Shown: positions 41,379 through 48,645 of the stretch, piece after piece
How the letters are laid out: every line of letters begins with the position of its first letter
Position numbering within the stretch: position 1 is the stretch's first letter
From: Pseudomonas sp. S30
GTDB lineage: Bacteria > Pseudomonadota > Gammaproteobacteria > Pseudomonadales > Pseudomonadaceae
DNA: 64,000 bases
Assembly: GCF_016518545.1 (NCBI RefSeq)
Contig: NZ_JACVTO010000009.1
Location: 62,001-126,000, forward strand
Direction: 5' to 3'
Notes under the pieces: generated by a model
Told to the model about the DNA's origin: nothing
The model's input: the letters and a program-made list of their open reading frames with translations, nothing else
Database searches by the model: none
Translations under genes and position numbers: made by a program

Positions 41379-41888
41379 ATGTCTTCTGTCGATCCTTCAC
41401 AGCATCAGGCCATGGAATCTCTCTATGCCGAGCATCACCCGTGGCTGTGCGGCTGGTTGCGCAAGCGTCTGGGCTGTCTGGATCATGCGGCGGATCTGGC
41501 GCAAGACACGTTCATCCGGGTGCTGCTGCAGCGCAAGGCGCTGGAGTTGCGCGAGCCGCGAGCGTACCTCAGCACCATTGCCCGCAGCTTGATGATCGAC
41601 GGTTTTCGGCGTCGGGCGCTGGAGCAGACTTACCTGGAAACCTTGGCAGCACGCCCCGAAGCGCTGGAGGTGTCGCCGGAAACCCGCTTGCAGATCATCG
41701 AGACCCTGCTGGAAATCGATCGCATGCTGGACGGTCTCGGCGGACGAACCCGGGAGATTTTTCTGATGGCCCAGCTCGATGGCTTGAGCTATGTGGAAAT
41801 CGCACGCCAGTTGAGGGTGTCGGTCACCACTGTGAAGAAGCATGCGGTGCGAGCCTTGACCCACTGCCTGTTCGCCCTCGAGGACTGA
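41379..41888 (+). CDS. FecI-type ECF sigma factor
   Basis: The 169-residue protein has sigma-70 region 2 (HHPWLCGWLRKRLGCLDHAADLAQDTFIRVLLQ) and region 4 with its HTH (GLSYVEIARQLRVSVTTVKKHAVRAL). It belongs to the iron-starvation group that is activated through FecR and a TonB receptor. AGG lies upstream of the ATG, and the Fur box precedes it. It is the first gene of a three-gene signalling set. Confidence 0.9.
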   Translation: MSSVDPSQHQAMESLYAEHHPWLCGWLRKRLGCLDHAADLAQDTFIRVLLQRKALELREPRAYLSTIARSLMIDGFRRRALEQTYLETLAARPEALEVSPETRLQIIETLLEIDRMLDGLGGRTREIFLMAQLDGLSYVEIARQLRVSVTTVKKHAVRALTHCLFALED

Positions 41889-41891
41889 GCG

Positions 41892-42830
41892 GTGGCGCTG
41901 AATCATGCCGTGCTCGAAGCCGCCGCGCGCTGGCACGTCGAGCTGCACTGCGACCCCTCTGACGAAACGGTCCGGGAAGCGCACCGGCGCTGGCTGGACG
42001 CCGATCCGGGGCATCGTCTGGCCTGGGAGCGTCTGGGGCGCTTGCAGGAGCGTTTCGGGCAGATCGAGCCGGGCATCGGTCGCGCCACCTTGCACAGTGC
42101 CTATCTCAAGCGACGCGAGGTCATGAAAGTGCTGTCGCTGCTGATTGCAGCCGGGGCCACCGGCACTGCTACCTGGAAGCTGGCACCCCTGCCCTCGCTG
42201 ACGGCCGACCTACGCACCGCCACCGGCGAGCGAAAAACCTTGGAACTCGAAGACGGCAGCCAATTGCAACTGAACACGGCGACGGCGATCAACGTGCGCT
42301 ACAGCGCCACGCTGCGGGAATTGCAGGTGGTACGCGGGGAAATCCTGGTCGAGACCGCTCGCGACCCCTCAGGTCGGCCCTTCATCGTCCACACCCCTGA
42401 GGGCAGCGTTCGTGCCCTGGGCACGCGCTTTCTGGTGCGCAGCGAAGACGCCCAGAGCCGCGTCTGTGTGCTGCAACATGCCGTTGAAGTGCGCGCGGCA
42501 CATACGCTGTCGCCCGTGCACGTCGGCGCCGGGGAGCAACTGCTGTTCACTCAGGACACGGTGGGCTCAGTACGCACGGCGCTGCCACAGGCCGACGCCT
42601 GGACCCGCAGCATGCTGGTGGTCAACGACTGGCGGCTGCAAGACTTGATCGCCGAATTGCAGCGCTACCGCCCCGGGTATCTTCGCTGCAGTGAAAAGGT
42701 CGCGAACTTGAGTATTTCCGGGGTCTTCCATCTGCAAGACATCGACGCGGTGCTGGAAAACCTCACCTCGACCCTGCCCGTGCGCATCCGCGCGTTCACC
42801 CCGTACTGGACCCGTGTGGAACCGGCTTGA
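41892..42830 (+). CDS. FecR-type anti-sigma/sigma regulator
   Basis: The 312-residue protein starts at GTG 41892, three bases after the sigma gene. The N-terminal cytoplasmic DUF4880-like part contains DETVREAHRRWLDADPGHRLAWERLGRLQ. One membrane helix follows (about residues 78-93), then a periplasmic FecR domain (LELEDGSQLQLNTATAINVRYSATLRELQVVRGEILVETA) and a C-terminal STN-like part (ISGVFHLQDIDAVLENL). It relays the ligand-occupied state of the receptor to the sigma factor. Confidence 0.9.
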   Translation: MALNHAVLEAAARWHVELHCDPSDETVREAHRRWLDADPGHRLAWERLGRLQERFGQIEPGIGRATLHSAYLKRREVMKVLSLLIAAGATGTATWKLAPLPSLTADLRTATGERKTLELEDGSQLQLNTATAINVRYSATLRELQVVRGEILVETARDPSGRPFIVHTPEGSVRALGTRFLVRSEDAQSRVCVLQHAVEVRAAHTLSPVHVGAGEQLLFTQDTVGSVRTALPQADAWTRSMLVVNDWRLQDLIAELQRYRPGYLRCSEKVANLSISGVFHLQDIDAVLENLTSTLPVRIRAFTPYWTRVEPA

Positions 42831-42941
42831 GACCTTGTGAAAAAAAATGCGCGCAGGGGTTATCGATTGGAATGATCGTTCGACTTGGTAGTAAAGGCGC
42901 CATCTGCGTCACCCCTGCCACGTCGAACCAAGAGAGCTCGC

Positions 42942-45371
42942 ATGTCTGCCTCAACGCCCACCCACCACCGACCCGATCCGCTGAAACGCGCCATTGCCCA
43001 GGGCGTCATGAGCCTCGCCCTGAGCGTGCCCCTGGGCGCCCTGATGGCCGCGCCCAGCGCGTGGGCGCAGACCGCAGGTGATATCCGCCTGGACATCCCC
43101 GCAGGTGCGGTGGGCGCTGCGCTGGCGCAGTTCTCGACCACGACGGGTGTCAACATTTCCTACGACCCAAAAGCTGCGCAAGGCCAGCGCTCGTCAGCGC
43201 TGCATGGCCGTTACACCGTGGACGCCGGTCTGCGCCAGCTGTTGGCCGGAACCCGACTGCAAGCGGTCCTGCTGGGCAACGGCAGCTACTCGCTGGTGGC
43301 GATGACCGACGACGCCGTGCAACTGAGCCCTACCGCCATTTCCGGCAAAACCCTGGAGCCTGCCTCGGGTCCGAGCGAGGGCTATGTCGCCACCCGCAGC
43401 AGCACCGGCAGCAAGACCGACACACCGATCGTCGAGACGCCCCAGTCGATTTCCGTCATCACCCGCCAGCAGATGCAGGCCCAGGGCGCGCAGACGGTCA
43501 CCGACGCATTGCGCTACGTGCCCGGCGTGAAGGTCGAGGCCTATGGCCTGGACCCCAAAGGCTTCGATTGGCTGTACCTTCGCGGTTTCAACGGCCAGTC
43601 CAGCAGCGACTACCTCAACGGCCTGCGCCAGCAGAACAACAGCTACGCGTTCTTTCGTAGCGAAGCGTACGCCTTCGACCGTATCGACGTGGCACGCGGC
43701 CCTTCATCCACCCTGTTCGGTCAGGGCGATGCGGGCGGTATCGTCAATCGCGTCAGCAAGAAACCGCAGGCCGACCACACCAACGAAGTGCAGCTGACCG
43801 GGGGCAACCACGATCGCCTGCAAGGCCAATTCGACATCGGCGGCACACTGAACAACGATCCGACCTTGCTCTACCGCGTGGTCGGCCTGGCCCGCGATGC
43901 CAACACCCAAGTCGATTACGCCGACGGCCACGAGCTGGAAGACAACCGCCTGTACATCGCGCCGTCGTTCACCTGGGCACCGGACGAAGACACCAGCTTC
44001 ACCTTCCTCAGCGATTTCATGCGCGACCATAACGGCGGTTCGCTGTTCGCCTACAGCACGCCCAGTGGCCATACCACGAACATCCTGATGGGCGACCACA
44101 GCTACAACCATTTCGACCAGGATCAGTACACCCTCGGCTACGAGTTCCGCCACCGTTTCAATGACACCTGGGAATTCCGTCAGAACGCGCGTTACGGGCA
44201 AGTCGACCTGATCTTCCAGAACCTGCTGCCCGCCGCGGTCGATCCAGGCACTGGCAACGTCACGCGTATCGCCGACCGCTTCGACCAGCACATGGACACC
44301 TTCAACCTCGACAACCAGTTGCAGGCCGACTTCGACACCGGGCCTCTGACCCATAAACTGTTGATGGGCGTGGATTACGCCTGGCAGGACGCCGATATCA
44401 CTCGCTGGCGCACACGCGGTCCGAGCCTGAACATCTACAACCCGCAGTACGGCCAGAGCGTCGCCCGGCCTTCGGCAGCCAACAGCCTGAGTTCCATCAA
44501 CTACGACCAGACCATTCAACAAGTGGGTGGTTACCTGCAGGATCAGATCAAGTTCGACGACCACTGGATTCTCACCGCAGGCGGCCGTTACGACTATGTG
44601 CGCAACGACCTGGACAACCACGTCGGCGCCTCGACCAACCAGAAGGACAACGCCTTCACCGGGCGCCTGGGCCTGACCTATCTCACCGACTTCGGCCTGG
44701 CGCCCTACGTCAGTTATGCCGAGTCGTTCATGCCCAACACCGGAACCGACCGCACCGGCAGCGCCTTCGACCCCAGCGAGGCCCATCAATGGGAAGTGGG
44801 CGTGAAGTATCAGCCAACCGACGACGTGCTGATGACCTTGGCCGCCTACGACCTGACCAAGACCAACGTCACCACCAACGAGATCGTGGGCGGCGTGACG
44901 ACGGGCTACTCGGTGGCTTCCGGCGAGCAACGATCCAAGGGTATCGAAGCGGAGATCAAGGCCCGTCTGGACCGCAACTGGGACTTGCTGGCTTCCTACA
45001 CCTATACCCGCGCCGAGATCACCAAGAGCAATAACGGCGACCAAGGCAATCGCCCGGCCAACGTGCCCAAGCACATGGCCTCCGCCTGGCTGAACTACAC
45101 CTTCCACGACACGGCGCTGGACGGCTTGAGCCTGGGCGCAGGTGCCCGCTACACCGGCGTGCTGTACGGCGACAACGCCAACACCTACCACATCGACAAC
45201 TACACGCTGTTCGATGTCGGGGCGAGCTACCCGATCAACAGCAACGTGACGGTCTCGGTGAACGCGCAGAACTTGCTCGACACCCAATACGTCGCTTCTT
45301 GCGATGACTCGTACGAGTGCTATCCGGGTATGCGCCGCACGTTGTTGACCAGCGTGAAGTATTCCTGGTGA
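42942..45371 (+). CDS. TonB-dependent siderophore receptor with N-terminal signalling domain
   Basis: The 809-residue precursor starts at ATG 42942. A signal sequence ends around APSAWAQ. The secretin/TonB short N-terminal (STN) signalling domain follows (DIPAGAVGAALAQFSTTTGVNISYDP and GSYSLV). A TonB-box/plug comes next (VETPQSISVITRQQMQAQGAQTVTDALRYVPGVKVEAYG), then a 22-strand type barrel ending in tyrosine-serine-tryptophan, the aromatic terminal residue expected for outer-membrane insertion. The STN domain interacts with the FecR-like protein just upstream. It is probably a xenosiderophore receptor of the FpvA/FoxA/FiuA kind; the ligand cannot be told from sequence. Confidence 0.92.
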   Translation: MSASTPTHHRPDPLKRAIAQGVMSLALSVPLGALMAAPSAWAQTAGDIRLDIPAGAVGAALAQFSTTTGVNISYDPKAAQGQRSSALHGRYTVDAGLRQLLAGTRLQAVLLGNGSYSLVAMTDDAVQLSPTAISGKTLEPASGPSEGYVATRSSTGSKTDTPIVETPQSISVITRQQMQAQGAQTVTDALRYVPGVKVEAYGLDPKGFDWLYLRGFNGQSSSDYLNGLRQQNNSYAFFRSEAYAFDRIDVARGPSSTLFGQGDAGGIVNRVSKKPQADHTNEVQLTGGNHDRLQGQFDIGGTLNNDPTLLYRVVGLARDANTQVDYADGHELEDNRLYIAPSFTWAPDEDTSFTFLSDFMRDHNGGSLFAYSTPSGHTTNILMGDHSYNHFDQDQYTLGYEFRHRFNDTWEFRQNARYGQVDLIFQNLLPAAVDPGTGNVTRIADRFDQHMDTFNLDNQLQADFDTGPLTHKLLMGVDYAWQDADITRWRTRGPSLNIYNPQYGQSVARPSAANSLSSINYDQTIQQVGGYLQDQIKFDDHWILTAGGRYDYVRNDLDNHVGASTNQKDNAFTGRLGLTYLTDFGLAPYVSYAESFMPNTGTDRTGSAFDPSEAHQWEVGVKYQPTDDVLMTLAAYDLTKTNVTTNEIVGGVTTGYSVASGEQRSKGIEAEIKARLDRNWDLLASYTYTRAEITKSNNGDQGNRPANVPKHMASAWLNYTFHDTALDGLSLGAGARYTGVLYGDNANTYHIDNYTLFDVGASYPINSNVTVSVNAQNLLDTQYVASCDDSYECYPGMRRTLLTSVKYSW

Positions 45372-45687
45372 ACGACGCGTTTACGATCGTGCAGAGGTGT
45401 TACTGGCACTGAACCCGTGTGAGGCCGTCGATCTTATGACGTGCGGCGGCCCGTACTTGCCAGGACTACATTGCTTGTGTGGCACGTGATATGAGCGGCG
45501 TGATGAAATGGAGCAGGCGTTTCGCTCTACAGCAAGATGTGAAAAACCGACCTTCGCGTCGGTTTTTTTTGATTTGTGGCTGCGAGCGTTGGCGACACTA
45601 CGAGCAAGGAAATTCAGTCAGATTACGTCAGCAAAAATTCAGAGAGCGAAAGGAGATTCCACCCCGAACAGCCCGCAGCCGGGATGG
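45372..45687. other. Intergenic stretch with a second copy of the tRNA-Leu terminator
   Basis: No gene is supported. The only recognised element is the duplicated terminator described next; beyond it the DNA is visibly richer in A and T than the surroundings. Confidence 0.4.
45533..45570 (+). terminator. Near-duplicate of the tRNA-Leu 3' flank and terminator
   Basis: The segment starts CAAGATGT and runs into AAACCGACC, a short loop TTCG(C), GTCGGTTT and further T residues. It reproduces 41071-41110 with two single-base gaps and a few loop changes. It lies about 160 bases after the TonB receptor gene and could terminate it. Confidence 0.75.
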
Positions 45688-46116
45688 CTACTTATAGTTT
45701 TTCAGCAACCAAACCAAGCTCGATACCTTGACAAACTCCGTGATCATTCCCAAGAGAAAAAACAACCACGGTACTGAATGACTCAGTTCACTCGACCAAA
45801 ATAGCGAAAGAGGGATCGATGGAAGAATAAGTAGTCGAAACGGTGACTGAACCAGCGCGAGATAGACCGCTGATCGTGCCCCAGTCAAGAACAGGATGCT
45901 GCTCACAATCAGCGACACATGCAGCACCCAGCTGCCTAACCCCAACCAAAGAGCCATGTCGCTGTGCTCGGTCGCGAGCACGATAATCCGCTTGAGATCC
46001 TCCCAATAAGGAATGTCTCCCATGCGAAAACTGCCTGATACATATAACGCGATGATCAAGGCGTCCATGCTGCCCCACCAAAGCTGAATACCTCTTTGTC
46101 TCGAACTGACGCTCAT
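45688..46116 (-). CDS. Small four-helix membrane protein, paralogue of the one at 47976-48440
   Basis: The 142-residue protein starts at ATG 46116, preceded by a GGGGAGGGGG purine run. It shows four hydrophobic segments separated by short polar turns (MDALIIALYVSG, LGSWVLHVSLIVSSILFL, PFRLLILPSIPLSLFW, WLFFLLGMITEFVKVSSLVWLL). It aligns along nearly its whole length with the protein at 47976-48440: shared are WG-MD, GDIPYW/GDIPFW, L-GARSA-YL and EFVKV/EVVKV with the same spacing. I recognise no characterised family. Codon use and GC are lower than in the core genes, in keeping with acquisition. Confidence 0.65.
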   Translation of the reverse strand: MSVSSRQRGIQLWWGSMDALIIALYVSGSFRMGDIPYWEDLKRIIVLATEHSDMALWLGLGSWVLHVSLIVSSILFLTGARSAVYLALVQSPFRLLILPSIPLSLFWSSELSHSVPWLFFLLGMITEFVKVSSLVWLLKNYK

Positions 46117-46623
46117 GGCCAGAAACCCCCTCCCCTGTATTCGTACACGGTATCCGCTACTACAGGACGCCAGTGCCAAGACTTGCCCTCTTGAGGCCAA
46201 TGATCATCAGCTTCGACATGGCGCTGCTTGATGCGTCTCGTTTGCCCATAGACGCGTCGTGCAGCATGAAGATGCATAGGCGACCCCTTTTCCTGAAGAG
46301 GAACCCATTGGGTGGTGCAGCGCTGCCGGCCTCCATGGGTCGATCACGTTTAAGCGCTTCGTCCACGCGGCTCTCACGATAAAAGTACTCTCGACTGTTC
46401 TCTGGCGACAGGATCGATCTCACGGCTAGTTGTCAGAAAGAGTGTCTCAACTTACGACGCCTACAAAGTCATCCAAGATGCCCTGAGTTCTCAAGGCACT
46501 CCTGGATCAGCCGAATTGAGAGGTGCAGGTACTCGAACAGGTCGGCGGCGTCTCGCGGAACGGGCGCAGTACCAGTCGGGGGTTTAGAGGATGTTGGGGG
46601 GCGTGATCATGGCATGATCCTCG
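46117..46623. other. Non-coding or degraded stretch, lower GC
   Basis: I see no convincing gene. Short open frames occur on both strands (for example 87 codons on the minus strand at 46160-46423) without ribosome sites or recognisable motifs. The region may hold decayed mobile DNA. Confidence 0.4.
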
Positions 46624-47244
46624 TCACCGTCGGCTCAAGGCCAGTCGCGCGGCGAAGATCATGAACAGCACGCCCGTGGTGCGATCCATCCAGGCGATTA
46701 CCGGGCCTTTGCGCAGCACGCCGGAGAGCGAACGGGTGGCGCCGATCAGTGCCGCGGCCCAGAGTACGCCGAGCACCACATGGATGGCCACCAGGGTGAA
46801 GGTCCAGGGAATCAGTGGCTCGCCCTGGGGGATGAACTGCGGCAGGAACGATACGTAGAAAATGCCGATCTTGGGGTTGAGCAGATTGCCGAACAGGCCC
46901 CTGAGGAACCAGTTGTGGGTGCGCGGCGCTTCGGACTGGGCTGGGGCCAGGGATTTCCTGGGGCGCAGCAGCATGTTGAGGCCGAGCCAGGCAAGGTAGG
47001 CGGCGCCGCAGTATTTGAGAATGTCGTAGGCCAGTTCGGAAACGGCGATCAGGGCGCCCAGGCCGAAGGCGACTGCGGCGCCCCAGATCAGACAGCCGAC
47101 GTTGATGCCGAGCGCGGCGCGCAAGCCTTGTGCGCGGCCTTCGACGGCCGAGGTGCGCAGGATGAGCGCAGTGTCCAGGCCGGGCGTGATTGTCAACAGG
47201 GTAGCGGCGAAAGTGAAGGCAAGCAGGTTGTCGGCAATGGACAT
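46624..47244 (-). CDS. LysE/RhtB-family amino-acid exporter
   Basis: The 206-residue protein has about six membrane helices and the family pattern: N-terminal FAATLLTITPGLDTALILRTS, then GLRAALGINVGCLIWG, and the central GNLLNPKIGIFYVSFLPQFIP. Members export amino acids or homoserine-like compounds. It is isolated between the two small membrane-protein paralogues and next to the CRISPR relic. The substrate is unknown. Confidence 0.88.
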   Translation of the reverse strand: MSIADNLLAFTFAATLLTITPGLDTALILRTSAVEGRAQGLRAALGINVGCLIWGAAVAFGLGALIAVSELAYDILKYCGAAYLAWLGLNMLLRPRKSLAPAQSEAPRTHNWFLRGLFGNLLNPKIGIFYVSFLPQFIPQGEPLIPWTFTLVAIHVVLGVLWAAALIGATRSLSGVLRKGPVIAWMDRTTGVLFMIFAARLALSRR

Positions 47245-47448
47245 GGGGGCGGCCTCGAAGGGTGTGGGCCTAGAATAGTCCCTGGGGCTGGCTTTCCCTA
47301 GTGGCTGGCCTCACAGAACGTTTGCAGCCGTGCACGGTTGTAGCATGTTGCCTCGGATGCTGTAGGTCCTTAGGCGCACAGGCTGCGGGCAAGGAAGCAT
47401 GTTGAAGGAGAGAAACTGTCCTCCCGCATAGCTTTGCGCCAACCTGAT
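47245..47448. other. Intergenic stretch between the LysE gene and the CRISPR relic
   Basis: About 200 bases with no supported gene and no leader-like AT-rich sequence. This is the trailer side of the left CRISPR array by repeat orientation. Confidence 0.4.
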
Positions 47449-47476
47449 TTTCTGAGCTGCCTACACGGCGGTGAAC

Positions 47477-47526
47477 GTGCTGCGCGATGCGCGGGCGCTG
47501 GCGCTGGCGCTGGCGCTGGCGAAGAG
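47477..47526. repeat. Expanded hexamer inside CRISPR spacer 1
   Basis: The spacer is 50 nt and contains four consecutive GGCGCT units plus a partial fifth. Removing three units (18 nt) gives 32 nt, the normal I-F spacer length. Confidence 0.85.
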
Positions 47527-47767
47527 TTTCTGAGCTGCCTACACGGCAGTGAACCATCGATCAGGAGTTTGGGCTATGAAGGCGCATTTCTGAGCTGCCT
47601 ACACGGCAGTGAACGGATGTCCGATTCGAGAGCCACTCCAACGGCATTTTCTGAGCTGCCTACACGGCAGTGAACTGGCCAGCGCCGGGCATGTGCCGCT
47701 GGCTGATTTTCTGAGCTGCCTACACGGCAGTGAACGCGCCGGTTGGGTCGTAACGCGCGGTGCCCGC

Positions 47768-47798
47768 TTTCTGAGCTGCCTACACGGCAGCTCAGAAA
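47768..47798. repeat. Hybrid palindromic CRISPR repeat joining two opposed arrays
   Basis: Thirteen bases TTTCTGAGCTGCC, a five-base centre TACAC and the exact reverse complement GGCAGCTCAGAAA form a perfect palindrome. The left arm is the start of a plus-strand-oriented repeat and the right arm the end of an oppositely oriented one; both GTTCAC ends are missing. Confidence 0.92.
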
Positions 47799-47918
47799 AG
47801 TTCCAGAGCTGGCATGGGCATTGAATTAATATCGACTGCCGCGTAGGCAGCTCGGAAACACAGGAGGCCATAGTCCAGGTCGACGATGTTGCTCACTGCC
47901 GTGTAGCCGGCCGAGCAA
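47799..47918 (+). CRISPR. Inverted remnant CRISPR array (two degenerate repeats)
   Basis: After the hybrid repeat come a 32-nt spacer (47799-47830), a repeat in opposite orientation at 47831-47858 (five differences from consensus), a second 32-nt spacer (47859-47890) and a further degenerate repeat at 47891-47918 (six differences; GCTCACTGCCGTGTAG is well kept). The exact 32-nt spacing rules out chance similarity. Increasing decay away from the hybrid repeat fits a trailer end on the right, so this array's leader side also faced the hybrid repeat. Confidence 0.88.
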
Positions 47919-47975
47919 CGATAGCGGAGTGCAACACGCCCTAGGCACCGGACAACAGTGCCTGGGGTCGTTCAC

Positions 47976-48440
47976 TCACACCGTAACCTGCCTGCCCGGC
48001 TCGGTACCGCTCTGGCTGCGCAGCAGCAACAGCAAGCTCCAAACCTTCACCACTTCGGCGATGAGGCTGAGAAAGAACACAAGCCAGCCGGCCGGTTCGA
48101 TCAGCGGGTCCGGCCATAGCAGCGCGGTCGGTATCGACGGCACCAGGATCACTCGGAACGGGGCCTGGGCCAGGCCGAGATAGGCCGCTGAGCGTGCGCC
48201 CTTGAGGAACAGGCAGGCGCTGATGAGCACCGTCAGGTACACCGCCAGGCTGGCGAAACCGATCAGGTAGGCGAGCTCGACCTGTGCGGCGGCCAGCTCG
48301 AGAAAGCTGCACAGGTCGGTCCAGAACGGAATGTCGCCACGGCGCCAGTTGTCGGCGGCGTAGACCAGCACGATGAGCAGGTCCATCGCCCCCCAGCCGA
48401 CCTGAGTGAAACGCTGGAACCGCTTGGCCATCAGGGTCAA
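47976..48440 (-). CDS. Small four-helix membrane protein, paralogue of the one at 45688-46116
   Basis: I prefer TTG 48440 because AGGAGG lies six bases upstream; the ATG at 48431 would be 15 bases from it. The protein of about 154 residues has four hydrophobic segments (MDLLIVLVYAAD, LAVYLTVLISACLFL, PFRVILVPSIPTALLW, WLVFFLSLIAEVVKVWSLLLLL) and a basic N-terminus (MAKRFQRF). Alignment with the protein at 45688-46116 is continuous with conserved GDIP-W and GARSA-YL motifs. The gene ends 57 bases from the last CRISPR repeat. Function is unknown. Confidence 0.7.
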   Translation of the reverse strand: MTLMAKRFQRFTQVGWGAMDLLIVLVYAADNWRRGDIPFWTDLCSFLELAAAQVELAYLIGFASLAVYLTVLISACLFLKGARSAAYLGLAQAPFRVILVPSIPTALLWPDPLIEPAGWLVFFLSLIAEVVKVWSLLLLLRSQSGTEPGRQVTV

Positions 48441-48645
48441 GAAACACCTCCTGTCGTTGTTTTTCTGGCGACAGCCCACGAAAACGCAGGCGCCGTGCGC
48501 GAGCATTTAACGGCCCGGCAGCGGTTAGCGCACTGGGATGGAGGCGAAGGGATGTGTGGGATGTCTCTGTGGCCCTTGTGGGGAGCACGACGAACACCCC
48601 GAACAGGGGGCCGCGCCCCTGCAGCCAGTTAGTCGCGAGGCGTGT

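Larger units (their letters stand above)
47449..47798 (-). CRISPR. Type I-F CRISPR array (five full repeats plus a hybrid repeat), no cas genes in the window
   Basis: A 28-bp repeat reading TTTCTGAGCTGCCTACACGG on the plus strand and ending CAGTGAAC recurs at 47449, 47527, 47587, 47648 and 47708. The first copy has one change (CGGTGAAC). On the minus strand it begins GTTCACTGCCGTGTAGGCAG, the type I-F (Ypest/Pseudomonas) repeat as I remember it. Spacers are 50, 32, 33, 32 and 32 nt. A sixth repeat at 47768 keeps its first 23 bases and then turns into the inverted copy. By repeat polarity the leader should lie on the right, but no leader is present. Confidence 0.95.

Noticed and set aside
46160..46423. 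87-codon minus-strand frame upstream of the first four-helix protein
   Set aside because: No ribosome site, no hydrophobic or conserved pattern and atypical composition; more likely chance in a decayed stretch.
46469..46606. Minus-strand fragment ending in a plausible peptide (PRDAADLFEYLHLSIRLIQECLE)
   Set aside because: It reads like the tail of a small protein but has a stop just upstream and no start; it could be a pseudogene remnant, though too short to support.
47434..47673. Open frame through the CRISPR array giving a repetitive peptide (FLSCLHG units)
   Set aside because: The peptide repeat is only the translation of the 28-bp CRISPR repeat in one frame; spacers shift the frame and there is no start signal.
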